Origin: Bubalus kerabau
Taxonomy: Eukaryota > Chordata > Mammalia > Artiodactyla > Bovidae
Assembly (NCBI RefSeq): GCF_029407905.1
Contig: NC_073626.1
Coordinates: 81,805,482 to 81,869,481, forward strand
Direction: 5' to 3'
DNA length: 64,000 nt
The notes under the pieces are model-generated. The model was not told the DNA's origin and made no database searches. It worked only from the letters and a program-made list of their open reading frames with translations. Positions 1 to 11,850 of this stretch are shown piece by piece. Position 1 is the stretch's first letter, and each line of letters begins with the position of its first letter. Position numbers and translations under genes: made by a program.

Positions 1-1300
1 TTTCTCCATCCCAAACGGGGTTGGAATGTCTTAATATATTGGTGTATGTTCAACCGGATAGTGCTGGCCATGCACATATAACTGGTGAATTCCAGTCTAG
101 AGAGATACTAGTGGGATATTTGTAAGACTTAGAAAAGCTGTGACTACAAGTTCTGTGATCTGAATGTCTGGCATACTCTGTATTTTCTTTCTTTCCCCAA
201 ATACTGCATTTTATTTAATGAGTAAGTTAGAAGTTCAGGCCTGTTGTAACAGAGTCTTAGGCTGCTAAGAATTTTAAATGTAAGGTTGTTTTGAAACTGT
301 TGAATTTTTATGCTATTTCCTTTTTTAAAGTACCTTCTTATGATTTATAGTAGGCGCTGAACAAATGTCTTGATACCCCAAAGCATCAAGTTAATATTTA
401 TTATTGATAATAGTAATACACTTTGGAGTCCTTGAGGCTATGTTTTACTATTTAGAGAGACATTGTTCCCTCTAAATTAATGTCCTTTATCCACCAAAAG
501 TTCAGTAAGGCTACTGGTTTCAATAAGATGAGCTACCATGTAATAATATCATAACTGGTATGCTATGAAAATGAGTAATAAAGAAATATCAGAATGTCCT
601 TCTGTAGACCATCTCAGATATAGGATAAACAACTTCCTCCCGGTCTTGAATGATGTACAACAATCCTGCCTGAAGAAGAAAGGCTGGAGTTGATAACCCC
701 TGGATGTCCCTCCTCACATCAGGACGCAATGTAAGCTGCTTTTCCACTGATACCTTTATTCATACAGTGTTTTGGTAAAATACACAAATGTACAAACAAA
801 AATGATCAATTCTGAAGTTCTTGCACTGTTTTTTTTCCCCCACTGTTTTTGTTTTTTTTTTAAATCTGTTTGTAATAATAGCTCTTACTTCTCCATTACC
901 CTAGTGGTAAGAAAACAGTAACAGGAAAGAAAAATGAAGTCCCTCTTAGGGGGGTTTCTTATCTGTTCAATTAGGGCAGTTAACATAGCAAGATACAGTG
1001 ATTTCTCAATTAATGAATGAACGGGAGGAAAAAGCTCCTCTATGTAAGGTTAGTTGCATTAAAACGCACATCCCTGCACCCAGGCATCTTAGAGTACATG
1101 AGGCAGGGCTGCCAGCATGGGAGTACCAAAGTTGGGTATTTTAAAGCTCACTTTAATTTATCTTAACCCAGACAATATTTTTTATTTATTAACTTCTTTC
1201 ACAGTCTATGTGAGGACATCACTTTACATGAGCAGTAAATATGAATACTGGCTGTACATGTATAAAGCTTTTCATTTAAAAATGTATTAATAAGCCGTCA
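1..1300. other. Non-repetitive DNA, probably intron of the plus-strand gene
   Basis: No convincing exon, young repeat or RNA gene is seen. Two T-rich stretches lie near 831-861. A GTAAGA donor-like string near 141 has no credible acceptor before it. The downstream coding exon at 15,273 opens inside a codon, so this stretch may be intron, but no upstream exon was found to prove it. Confidence 0.4.
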
Positions 1301-1484
1301 GAGCTTCCCAGGTGGCTCAGCAGTAAAGAATCCACCTGCCAATGCAGGAGAGGCGGGTTTGATGAAATGGCAACCCACTCCAGTATTCTTGCCTGGGAAA
1401 TCCCATGGACAGAGGAGCCTGACGAGTTACAGTCCATGGGATCACAAAGAGTCGGACACAATTGAGTGACTAACAGGCACACAA
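1301..1484 (+). mobile_element. Bov-tA SINE, internally deleted
   Basis: The tRNA-derived head (GAGCTTCCCAGGTGGCTCAG) is followed directly by the BovB-derived body (AATGGCAACCCACTCCAGTA) and the tail GAGTCGGACACAATTGAGTG. About 30 bp between the B-box region and the body are missing compared with full copies such as 5,670-5,871. No clear target-site duplication. Confidence 0.9.
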
Positions 1485-2346
1485 TAAGTTGACATATATA
1501 ATGGTATTTTTAGTTCTAGTCAGCATGTCACTTGACTGTTAAGATATTTTTACTTTTACAAAGCCAAACCCAAATTTTATTTCTCCAAGCTTTCACAAAT
1601 AATAACATCCCTCAATATGTATACTTAACATCATTATTACCTGGTGTCATGTTTAAAGCCCTGTTCCTATAGCAGAAAGTCTGCACTCCCTGGTGGAAGC
1701 CTGTCCTCAGCTGGCTCCTCACCTGTGTCTCCCCTCATCCCTGTTTGGCCGAAAGTTTTCACATTTGTCTCAGGTTCAAAGGATTTGTTAACAAAATAAG
1801 CCACTCATTATATATAAATAAACAATACCAATATTTATGAGAGAATTATCTAGCTTACTTTTAATATACTCAAAAGAGAAATAGACACAGCAGAGGATAC
1901 ATCACCAAATTAGGTTTTGACCACCATCCAGATTCAAACAGTGCTGGGAGGTCCCATAATCACAGCACATCTGGAGTCCCAATTGGCAATAGGTCCCAGG
2001 CAGCGCATCCGCTCCGTAGGTGAGACTTCAAAGATTGCAGTTTAGTCCCGGCTTATAATCCCAGGTTGAAAACTGTCATCATCATAAATCTGTGAGCAAA
2101 TTGCGGCTCTGGTTTCATGTTAATGCTGTTTGTTTTGTCATGTAAAACTTGGAATATTGTTAAACCTGGAGCTTGGTTACCAGATCCCCTCCAGGGGCTC
2201 AACAGTCTCAAGATTCCTCATATCTTACCTGTGGTGCTGGAAGTCTTCCTGCTGGAAGTCAGCAGGCTGAAGCTCACAGTCAGGGCAGTGTCCATGCAGG
2301 TTAGAAGCAAGGTCAGAGGCCTGCTCTGCTTTGTCTCTGAAGCCTG
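1485..2346. other. Non-repetitive intronic DNA
   Basis: No gene or recognisable repeat seen. The 164-residue open frame beginning at 2,117 runs into the following SINE and is not supported as a gene. Confidence 0.4.
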
Positions 2347-2535
2347 CTCTGCTGTGCTTAGTCACTTAGTCGTGCCGACTCGTTGCAACCCCATGGCTGT
2401 AGCCCGCCAGTCTCCCTGTCCATGGGGTATTCTTCAGGCAAGAATACTGGAGTGGGTTGCCATGCTCTCCTCCAGGGGATCCTCCCAACCCTGGGATGGA
2501 ACCCAGGGCTCCTGCATTGCAGCAGGTTGTCTCTC
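2347..2535 (-). mobile_element. Bov-tA SINE, minus strand
   Basis: Reads in reverse as body first (GTGCTTAGTCACTTAGTCGT, then AGGCAAGAATACTGGAGTGG) and then the tRNA-like part (CCTGCATTGCAGCAGG). The outer tRNA head is missing or decayed beyond about 2,535. Confidence 0.88.
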
Positions 2536-5439
2536 AGGGCAGTGCCTCTGTGCCGTCCTCGCTCCATATTCCTACCTCACCAGCAGCGCTCATGTGATTA
2601 TTCCTCTATGAATCCACCCCACAGTAAGCAAGGCAAGGTTTGCAATACTTGCATTTGCATATCCTCTAAATCTAGCAGGAACACCAACTTAGGGTGCACA
2701 CTCTTGTAAGATTAGTTTAATAATTAGTTTAATAGCTGGATGCTTACAGTATACATACGAGAATGCACACCTGCTTTTAAGAAGTAATGGGTTTTAACAA
2801 GCAATAGCTTGAATGCTCTTGAACCCAACTTCTAACACGCTGTGCTTTCCCCAGCCTTTGCCCTATAACTCAGAGGAGCTGAGCTCTCAGTGATCTCATC
2901 AGCTCTTAATATGTCCTCATGATGAAATAGATGGCTGAAGGATCTTTGAGTTAGTACTTCTGCCCACCCCTCCCTGCCTTGAGACTCTGGAGGGTTGGAA
3001 ACAGCAGAAATTAAAGAGTCCAGAAGGCTCTGAGTTTTCAAGTTGGGATGGGAGCAGGCACAGGAAGGTAGGAGAACATAGTCTGCGTCCTACAGTATAC
3101 TTGAGGGAGAGGAGTCATAGGGCATTATTTTGACCATCTCGTATAATTAAAAGATGGGCCAAGTGTGAGTTCATACCCAACCTCCAGCCTCTGAAAGACC
3201 ACAGGAGGCAGGAGTGAGGATGTCTCAAGTTAAATGTGCTTTAATCAGAAGGTATACACCTGAATGCCTAAACTCCTTATAAGTTTAGTCAAATTTTAGG
3301 GACAGAGAGACTTCACCCCTTCCTTCCACAATAAAGGAGAATAAATCCATCTGCACTAGTTTCTAATGGCCTAGCCTTTCCTTACTGTGAAACAGATCCT
3401 ATCCTAAGGAGAGATTAAGTCTCAGATTTAATTGCAGATGCCTAGAAGAGATAACATGTTATCTTTGAAAATAATATACCACTAGTTTCTTTTCATTCAT
3501 TCCATCTTGAGTTATGTATGCCTCCTTTGAGGCAGACCCTGTGCTGGGTATTGGGTGTACAGCAGTAAGCTAAACAGACAAGGAGCCTGAGCGCCTCCTT
3601 GGCCTTTGCCACTTGGGGAGAGGGAAGGTTGTCAGGGAGGTAGGTGACTTCTGCAGGGTGAGATGGTCTTGTTCAGTGGAGGGTGGAGTTCTCATACAAC
3701 AAGCTTTTGTAACTTCACCCTAATCAGCTCTGCTTATCTTCTTCACCTTTGAGGTGAGGGGATGTCAGCTTCTGATAACAGTGCTTTCTAATCTTGGCAG
3801 CCAAGTACTTGCTGATCTTTTCTTTGTTAACTTGTCCAGGCCTAGTGCTGGATACAAACGGGAGATCTCAAGGTGACTGGCGGCGTCTGCTTTCAAGGAG
3901 CCTCAGCCTGGTCCCTTGTGAGTAGGGTGACCATGTCCTTTGTTTTTTAGGCCATGAACTAACCTAGAGTGAAGACTTGGGCAGCCCTTGTTTTGATTTC
4001 TTATTATTAAAGAAGATAACGATTCAGCCTTGCTCTGTACCATTCACTGGCTACTAAACCCTTACTTTAAAGGCTTTGGAGTATCGCATGAGAAAGAAAA
4101 AAGAGACTTCAAGTGGTAAATATAAAAGAAGTATCCTTCTCTGGGGCAGTGCCAGGAGATGTAAACAGAAGCCCAGCTCTCTCCTCCACTGTGTGGGTGG
4201 GCCCCCAGTGTGAGAACTGCTTGTGTGTGGCAGGCTGCCACCGTGTGCCAGGCTCAGGCTTTCTGATTTCTCCTCTCTTTGTGCTCAGGCCAGGTGATTT
4301 GGCCTCAGTTGGCTGCATTGGCCTGTAATTTAAGTAGTATTCCTCGTATCAGGGTGTTTACTGTCTCATTAATTTTAACTTTTCCAAAGTTCTTCCCAGC
4401 CCAGAAGCCACTGGGTTAATCATTAAGCCTGTGTGCATTTTATTAATACATGGCTATTGCAGAACCTCTTTATAAAACAGATTAAGGTAAAGCAAGAGTG
4501 ACAATAAGAAAAAATAAAAATCCATCCTGTGAAGTTCATTGTTTGATTTCCCTTTGGCATCTTTCCTCTGACTGATCAGAATTTTCCTAAAATTTATAAG
4601 ATTTTACAAGATTGTAGAGATGGCTTAAAGACTTATACAGACTTAGGTTGTACAGACTTATTTGTGTGAGTGTTTTTGTTTTTAATCAAGGGATTATAGG
4701 GACCAAGAGGGAGACAGATCGTTTTTAGTCTTATACATACAGTACACTGAAGAGCAGTCAGCTTTTTGTCTTGGTTTGTGCTTAGTTAATGCAGGTGTAA
4801 GTCTTCCCTCAACAGTGGTTGTGAGATTGTCCTCAAATTCCCAGAGTATTTTCTTGGCTTCATGCTTTTGATACAGCTAGTCCTGTTAATATTTTCAGAA
4901 TGTGCCTCTGGGTGTAAGACTCTTCTCTTGGAATCTAGATATCTAGCATAATTATATAAAACTTTTTTGCTGTAGACATGGAAAAGCTTTTCTTGGTGCC
5001 TCCAGAAATCAAAGTTGGATGAATTTCCTATGTCTTATCTCTTCTCCCTTCTGTGATATCATTTCCTTCTTTTCTTTAATTCAACTCAGACTTGAGACTT
5101 ACACGTTCACAAACCCCTAAGGGAAGAGAACTGAGGTATCTGAACAGTACAAGAAGCTCTGGGAGATTTTCCAGGATGTAGGCAGATGCTGCTGGAGCTC
5201 TGTCTGATACCTGTATAAATGTGTTATTCATTGGCTACATGATCTAGAAGATCTGATACACACTCTCAGAACATTTTTCTTCTTAGATGAAGAAATGCCT
5301 AGGGTTCCTCAACAAAAACTTTTGGTTCTTTGTAGAAAAAAAGCCTTCAACTTAAGCCAGAAAAGCCACACTTGTTTTTGTGGAACCTCTTAATACTTTG
5401 TCAGAAAGTGGCTATAAAAAGACTACCAAATATGAACAT
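2536..5439. other. Mostly non-repetitive DNA with a short L2-like trace
   Basis: No exon is supported. Around 3,535-3,590 the string GACCCTGTGCTGGGTATTGG plus AAACAGACAAGGAGCC resembles an ancient LINE2 segment, but it is short and weak. The rest shows no repeat I can name. Confidence 0.35.
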
Positions 5440-6440
5440 GGAAGGATGTCCTATTAAGGGAATGCAATTTAAAACTATGGTGAAACTTCACTACGCATTA
5501 ATTAGAATGGCTAAAATTAAAATGACTGATTATATTAAGTGCTGAAAAGTGTGTAAGAAACTGGATCTCTTTTGTACACTGCTGGTGGCATTATAAAAGT
5601 GGCACAATCACCCTCAGAAACATTTTGGCAATTTCTTTAAAAGTTAAATATATATCTGCCATCTGATCTGAGCTTCCCTTGTGGCTCAGCTGCTGAAGAA
5701 TCTGCCTGCAGTGTGGGAGACCTGGGTTTGATCCCTTGGTTGGGAAGATCCCCTGGAGAAGGGAAAGGCTGCCCACTCCAGTATTCTGGCTTGGAGAATT
5801 CCAGGGACTGTATAGTCCATGGGGTCGCAAAGAGTTGGACACGACTGAGCGACTTTGACTTTCACTTTCACCATATGATCTAGCCATTCCACTCCTAGGT
5901 ATCTACCCAAGTGAAAGGGAGACATATGTCTATACAAAGACATGTGTATGAGTGTTGATGACAGCTTTATTTTTAATAGCAAACCCTGGAAACAGCACTA
6001 ATGTCCATCAAGAGGTGAACACAAAAACAAACTGTCATATACTCGTACAATGGAACACTTCTTAGCAAAAAAAGAATTTTTGATACACCTGCAACATGGA
6101 TAGATTTCAAAATGATTATGATGTATGAGAAAAGCCAGACAAAATGAGTACAGACTTTATGACTCCACTTGAATGAAATTTCAGAAAATGCAAGCTAATT
6201 TACAGTGACAGAAAATGGAATAGTGGTTTCCTGGAGAGAATAAAAGGGAGGGGTAATGGGGTTGATTATAAAGGGTCTGAGGAAATTTGGGGATGTGAGG
6301 AATATGTTGATTATCCTGCTTGTGTTGATGGTTTTATTAGCTTATAACGCCTGTCAAAATCCACCACATTGTACTCTGTAAACACGTGCAGTTTATTGTA
6401 TGCCACCTGTACTTCAGTAAGACTGTTACAGAAAGAGACA
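5440..6440 (+). mobile_element. Old L1 3' end, split by a Bov-tA
   Basis: The sequence follows the end of L1 ORF2 and the 3' UTR of older mammalian L1 subfamilies: AATGCAATTTAAAACTATGG, then TCCACTCCTAGGTATCTACC, TGTCCATCAAGAGGTGAACA and a tail with GTGCAGTTTATTGTATG. All frames are broken. The Bov-tA at 5,670-5,871 interrupts it, so the L1 is older. Confidence 0.85.
5670..5871 (+). mobile_element. Full-length Bov-tA SINE with target duplication
   Basis: Complete from head GAGCTTCCCTTGTGGCTCAG through GGTTTGATCCCTTGGTTGGG (B-box-like) and the body to GACACGACTGAGCGACTTTG. It is flanked by CATCTGATCT (5,660-5,669) and CATATGATCT (5,872-5,881), nine of ten matching. The target is the L1 3' end above. 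Confidence 0.93.
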
Positions 6441-8779
6441 AAGGCCGACCCCTGAGTCGCTTGCGTTAGTGTCAGAGAAGATGGTAATAAATATTTGGAA
6501 CAAGGATTATTAAGGTTATTAAGGACATGATGTCATAAGAATATGGTAAAAGCTACACGCCCTTTCCCCAGTAATGTGCCTACAATGTAGAGGGTTCCAA
6601 TACTAAAAATCCCAGGCTAATAGAATTCTTCCTGGTTTGTTTTTTTTTTTAAGAACTAATGTCCTTTCAACAACTGTGTCTCCTAAGCAGTAATCCTCTT
6701 TTCTTTTCCAAAACAAATAAATAAATTCTTATCTTTATCTCAGATGAACCTTGGGTGTTCTTGGCAAGCACGACTTTAAAGTTTAGCCACTCTTCACAGT
6801 AAACTATAAACAGAATGGTACATCACCTCTACCAGCTAAATGAGGCTGCAGTTTCATTGATTATACCATTTCATTGCTTTCAAAATGAACAATAATAACT
6901 TAACGATTATTGGACACTTTGATTGCCATGCTGTGGTCCAGGTCATAAAACTATACCTTAAGCACAGGAAAGGAAGTTCAGGATAAAAATATCAGTTTTA
7001 TTATTATATTTTAGAGGACACATTCAATACCAGCCACTTTAGCTATTCCATACTGTTTCAGACTTTCCCATTATACCAGGATAATAGTAATTAACTGGAA
7101 TTTGCCCAAACCTTAATGAGACTGGCAAGTGGATTTCTGTGTCTATTATTTCCCCATAATCCCTTCCTGCTACATGTAAATAATAGTAATACTCAACTCT
7201 GTTTAAAATTGTGATGTCAAAGGTTGCTTGCTTATAGTACCTGTAACATTCCTAAAATCTCTTCTAAACTACTGCTTTTTCCCATCATCCAGGATCCCAA
7301 TTTTGAGCAAAATGCAAAGAAAAATGTCATATGATACACTGATTTCCCCCCTTTTCCCTGAACATTTTATTTATCATTTGTACTGTCCTAAAATTTTAAT
7401 AATGAGAACACCTTCTGAGATGATTGTACAATGTCTATCCATGGAGAGAGTCCTAAGTTTTCCCAGGGAGAAGACTCAGAGGCATACGTTTGCATGCAGG
7501 TGGTTTTTTGAGGAGGACTTTCATGGTTGACATCTGTGAGGGACTAAAGGAAGTAGAACTTTGCAGATGGAAGAATTAAAACTAGGATTCAACCACAGCC
7601 AAAGCCTTCGCTAATCCCATAGGAGCTTTGGATCAGAGCTGACCCTTGGAATGGCCCTGCCGTGAGGCACTGGGGCCTTTCTGCCCTCATGACCAGTCCA
7701 TGGACGCAGGCTGCCTTTGGGGAGAGACAGCACACTTTGGTGAAGGGAATCTCCAAAGAGGGATGAGGCTGAGACTCATTAGCCACGAGAAACCCCTGCA
7801 GATTGCAGGACGGTTGCCTCGTTCCTGAAGAGAAGGCCTGGGCAGCACCTATAGCGCTCACTGCTGTGGTCCTGCGTGGACCCATCTGGGGACTGTTCCT
7901 GCAGGAGGGGGCGCTCGCACTTCCCAGGGGGGAGCTGTACCAGGGAAGGTCAGTGGTGTGACCTTTGGTCCCTACTGTGGCAGCTGGCCTTGAGGTCATG
8001 CCGATACTCACCACGTCCATCCTCTACTACCCACTGAGGGTTCTCTTTGTCTGGGGACCACCTATGCTAGTCTGGCTGGTTTACCTGGAGAGTGAGCTAG
8101 GCTCTCCTCTGAAAAAAAGGAGTGAAATTCAGTCAATCTTGGTGGTTCCTTGTGGACTAAATAGAAGGAGATAGAGATGAGAAGAGATAAATCACTGCAA
8201 ATCTATATTAAAGGCAAAACTGTCGGAAATTGCAGACAGATTTGCAGACAGATGAGAGGTAACAGATGAGAGAAATAGGTCAAGATAAATCCTGGGTTCC
8301 AGTTCAAGATGTTGACACAGGAGGATGCTGAAATCAGCCATGGACACACTGAATCTGTAGCTATGTGTGGAATAATTTCCTTTGAAAGAAACCCCCAAGT
8401 TAGCTGGGCAGCTCCTTCATACCAGGCAAATGAGAAAAAGCCCACATTGAAATGAGTGGAAGGGGCTGAGACACAATTGTGCCCTAAGCCTCACCATGGC
8501 ATGATGTCCCACATTGGGAGGGAACTCACTCCAAGCTTCTCCCTGAGGAGGGTTTGAACCCCACCTCTAGCACCCCAGCTTTTGAGATCTGCACCTGAGA
8601 GATGAGCCTCCACATCTAGCTTGGAAAGCCAAGGGGGCTCGTGTCCACAGAATACACAAGGTTACCGTGGGCTGAGAAACAGCTGTCAGTGGGCTTCTGG
8701 GGACTCTCTGTGGCTACACCCTGGGCCCGGCATGTGGTAATGGATGATTAGACCTGATGTGCAGATCACACATAACATA
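6441..8779. other. Non-repetitive intronic DNA, locally GC-rich at 7,640-8,020
   Basis: No exon with matching splice sites was found. Open frames on both strands near 7,589-8,020 lie in a GC-richer patch, have no recognisable domain and probably reflect composition. Around 8,460-8,750 the text resembles an old LTR or L1 relic but I cannot assign it. Confidence 0.35.
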
Positions 8780-8858
8780 TACATACATAAAAAATATGTT
8801 GTACGCCTGAAACTAATACAGCATTATGTGTCAATTACATCTCACTTTTAAAAGAAAC
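8780..8858 (+). mobile_element. L1 3' end fragment
   Basis: ATATGTTGTACGCCTGAAAC followed by a spaced GTCAATTACATCTCA is the usual last part of an artiodactyl L1 3' UTR. Only about 80 bp remain, and a reverse-oriented L1 lies directly after it. Confidence 0.75.
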
Positions 8859-9782
8859 ATGGCCAGTCTTTATTTTTTTACTATAGTTGATTTACAATGT
8901 TTTGTTAATTTCTGCTGTGCAGCAAAGTGATTCAGTTATACATATATATACATTCTTATATTCTTTTCCGTTATGGTTTATTCATAGGGTAGTGAATATA
9001 GTTCCCTGTGCTGTACAGTAGGGCCTTGTGGTTTATCCACTGTCTGTATAATAGTTTGCATCTGCTAATCCCAACTCCCAGTCCATCCCTCTGCCACTCT
9101 CCCCGCCACCCCTTGGGGATCACAAGTCTGTTCTCTGTGTCTGTGCTTCTGTTTCTGTCTTGTGGATAGGTTCATTTGTGCCATATTTTAGATTTCCACA
9201 TAAATGATATTATATGGTATTTGTCTTTCTCTCTCTCTGACTTACTTCACTTAGTATGATCATTTCTAAGTCCATCCATGTTGCTGCAAATGGCATTATT
9301 TCGTTCTTTTTATGGCTGAGTAGTTTTCCATTGTGGAAAACTACTCAGTAGATAGCCATGTCTATCTACTGCATCTTCTTTATCCATTCCTCCGTTGATG
9401 GACATTCAGGTTGCTCCCATGTCTTGGCTGTTGTGAAGCTGCAGTGAACACAGGGGTGGGTATCTTTTTGAATGATGGCTTTTTCTGTGTATATATGCTC
9501 AGGACTGGGATAGCTGAGTCATACAGTAATTACAGTTTTACTTTTTTGAGGCACCTCCATACTGTTTTCCATAGTGGCTGCATCAACTTATATGCCCACC
9601 AACAGTGTAGGAGAGTTACCTTTTCTCCATACCCTGCCCAGGATTTGTTATTTTGTAGACTTTTTAATGATGGCCATTCTGACTGGTGTGAGGTGGTCTT
9701 TCATTGTAGTTTCGATTTGTATATCTTTAATAATTAGCAATGTTGAGCATCTTTCCATGGGCCTGTTGATGGCCAGTCTTTA
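8859..9782 (-). mobile_element. 5'-truncated L1, minus strand, with 14-bp target duplication
   Basis: The insert 8,873-9,768 is the L1 3' UTR and the C-terminal part of ORF2 in reverse: T-rich start, then TTGATTTACAATGTTTTGTT, GTTGCTGCAAATGGCATTAT and CTGACTGGTGTGAGGTGGTC. It is flanked by a perfect ATGGCCAGTCTTTA at 8,859-8,872 and 9,769-9,782, the mark of target-primed integration. Inside, 9,316-9,370 carries palindromic sequence absent from the usual L1 text (see findings). Confidence 0.95.
9316..9370. repeat. Two adjoining palindromes inside the L1
   Basis: Arms 9,316-9,330 (CTGAGTAGTTTTCCA) and 9,334-9,348 pair perfectly over 15 bp around a TTG loop. A second pair, AGTAGATA (9,347-9,354) and TATCTACT (9,363-9,370), follows at once. 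Related L1 copies in this window read straight through here (for example 22,920-22,970). Confidence 0.9.
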
Positions 9783-9949
9783 AAGTCATGGTTGCCTAGG
9801 ATACTCGGTATTCATTTGGGATGAGCCAAGAGTTAATTGATTTGCTTTGGGAAAATAAACTAGGTTGCTGCTTAGGAGACACAGTTGTAGAACTCCTAAG
9901 ATATGAATAATTCTTCTGTAAGAGAGTATTAACCCAAGATTTTTAGAAT

Positions 9950-10590
9950 CTTAGAACCCTCTGTTTGGACACTACGTGTCAGGCACTAGGAACATAGCAA
10001 TGAACAGACAGATAAAGTTCCTGCAGTCACCGGACCTTCTGTTTCTGTGCTTGTGGGGGGTGAGGTGGTGAGTGAAAAGCTGTATCCAGAAATTCATAAA
10101 TATATAGCAGGTCTGGTGATGATAAATACTATGAAAAAAATTCTAGGTAAAGAAGTAGGGAGTGGGCTGTGTAGGGGTATTAATAGGGTAGCCAGAGACA
10201 TGTGGGCAGCAACTTGGAAGGGAGAGTCATAGAGAAGCAGGGAATGGCGTGTACAGAGGGTCTTGAGTGGAAGCTGGCTCTGAGCACCTGGGAAGCAGCC
10301 CTGAGGCTGCTGTGGTTGGAGCAGGGGCAGCTGGAAATGGAATGATGTGGGATGAGGTCAGACGTGGACTAGGAGGCTTGCTCCTTGTAGAGACTGCTTT
10401 TTTACTCTGAGCTGCAAAGCTGGCAGGGGACTTTGAATAGAAAAGTCACATACTCTAATTATATGTTAGAAGGCTCATCTGATTGCTGGGTGGAGGTCAG
10501 ACCTGAGCGAGTGGGATGGGAGCAGGGAGACAACAGGTTATTGTACAAATCTAGAGAAGATGGTGGAGGTTTTACTTGTGTTCTAGCAAG
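9950..10590 (+). mobile_element. LINE2-like ancient repeat
   Basis: Order and wording fit an old interspersed repeat I associate with L2: TGTCAGGCACTAGGAACATA, GTACAGAGGGTCTTGAGTGG, then CATCTGATTGCTGGGTGGAG and GGGAGACAACAGGTTATTG. A second, non-contiguous part appears at 11,360-11,575. The family name is uncertain. Confidence 0.55.
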
Positions 10591-10595
10591 TCGTG

Positions 10596-10682
10596 TTTCT
10601 CACGACGTGTGAGGTCGTGAGAAATCATCAGTTTCTGTGTAGGTGGATATGTGTCTCATATATATATGAAACATATGAGACA
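10596..10682. repeat. Palindrome cluster next to a BovB insertion
   Basis: TTTCTCACGAC (10,596-10,606) pairs perfectly with 10,614-10,624 around a 7-nt loop. TGTCTCATAT (10,652-10,661) pairs perfectly with 10,673-10,682. TA-rich text continues to 10,695, where a BovB copy begins. Confidence 0.85.
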
Positions 10683-10695
10683 TATATATATATGA

Positions 10696-11156
10696 CATGT
10701 ATGGCTTTTCCAGTAATCATGTACGGATGTGAGAGTTGGACCATAAAGAAGGCTGAGCACTGAGGAATTGAAGCTTTCTAATTATGGTGCTGGAGAAGAC
10801 TCTTGAGAGTCCCTTGGACAGCAAGGAAATCAAACCAGTCAGTCCTAAAGGAAATCAGTCCTGAATATTCATTGGAAGCACTGATGCTGAAGCTGAAGTT
10901 CCAATGCTTTGACCACCTGATGCGAAGAGCTGATTCACTGGAAAAGACCCTGACTCTAGGAAAGATTGAAGGCAAGAGGAGAAGAGGGCGACAGAGGATG
11001 AGTTGGTTGAAGGGCATTGCTGACTCAATGGACGTGAGTTTGAGCAAACTCTGGGAGACAGTGAAGGACAGGGAAGGCTAGCATGCTGCAGTTCATGGGG
11101 TTGCAAAGAGTTGGACACAACTTACTGACTGAACAACAGGAATGAATGCATGTATG
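10696..11156 (+). mobile_element. 5'-truncated BovB LINE
   Basis: The last ~445 bp of BovB: starts at GGCTTTTCCAGTAATCATG, includes AAGACTCTTGAGAGTCCCTT and ends GTTGGACACAACTTACTGAC. An 8-bp CATGTATG lies at 10,696-10,703 and 11,149-11,156, a short possible target duplication. The frame is broken by substitutions and indels. Confidence 0.92.
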
Positions 11157-11328
11157 TCCAAGTTAAACCTTTTGCGTAGAAGGCTAAGATTTTATCTGAG
11201 TTATCAGTATATAGTGGGGAAATCACTATTAAAAAAAACCACAATTTCAGTACTTGGTGATAGAGATGTAGAGGAGAGTGAGGGTTACAGAACTTTTCCT
11301 GGGAAAATTTCAGGGTAGGAAATGGGGG

Positions 11329-11351
11329 AAAAAAAAAAAAAAAAAAAAAAA
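11329..11351. repeat. 23-bp poly(A) run
   Basis: An uninterrupted run of 23 A follows GGGTAGGAAATGGGGG. The preceding 170 bp match no LINE or SINE I know, so it may be a remnant tail or a slippage tract inside the L2-like repeat. Confidence 0.9.
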
Positions 11352-11359
11352 CTAGGGAG

Positions 11360-11575
11360 GTAGGTGAGGCTGGACTGTGGAGGGTCTGATGGACCACATT
11401 AAAAACTTGAGCTTTACCCCAAAGTTGATGGGAACAGTTCAAAAGTATTACTTAAGGAGGCAACATGTTCCGATTTATGACTTAAATTCTCCAGGTAACT
11501 CTGGTGTGAGAAATGGGTCTCTTGAGAAGTTTAGATGGAAGGCAAGGAAACCAGTTAAGATTTGCAGGTGTCCCG
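11360..11575 (+). mobile_element. LINE2-like ancient repeat, second part
   Basis: GAGCTTTACCCCAAAGTTGA, TGGGAACAGTTCAAAAGTAT, CAACATGTTCCGATTTATGA and AAGGAAACCAGTTAAG follow the same old repeat as 9,950-10,590. The BovB and poly(A) lie between the two parts. Confidence 0.55.
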
Positions 11576-11584
11576 GGTAGAGGC

Positions 11585-11850
11585 AATAAGCTAATGTTTA
11601 TTACGTACTTGCTACACATCATGCAGCATTCTAAGCACTTTGTTATTAACTTAATCCTAAGAACAACCCTATTAGTAGGCACCATTACCATCCACCTCTT
11701 ACAGACGCATAACTTCTAGCACAAAGACTCTAAGGAAACTTGCCCAAGTTCATGGGGCCACACAGCTCTAAGGAGGCGGGGATTTGAACGCAGACACCCT
11801 GGCTGGAGAATTCAGGCTGTTGCACATTGTGCTACACTGCATCTCCTGAA
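11585..11850 (-). mobile_element. MIR SINE, nearly full length
   Basis: Reverse complement of MIR: GTTTATTACGTACTTGCTAC, then ATTCTAAGCACTTTGTTATT, the core-like TTGCCCAAGTTCATGGGGCC and GATTTGAACGCAGACACCCT, ending TGTGCTACACTGCATCTCC. It covers most of the ~260-bp consensus. Confidence 0.9.

Noticed and set aside
2117..2611. 164-residue open frame
   Set aside because: Half of it is a reverse Bov-tA SINE; no domain and no splice or poly(A) support.
5670..5871. tRNA genes in the heads of Bov-tA and CHR elements
   Set aside because: A- and B-box-like text belongs to SINEs derived from tRNA; they lack a complete cloverleaf and continue into SINE bodies.
7589..8020. 143-residue minus-strand open frame
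   Set aside because: Lies in a GC-rich patch where stops are rare; no recognisable domain, and overlapping open frames exist on both strands.
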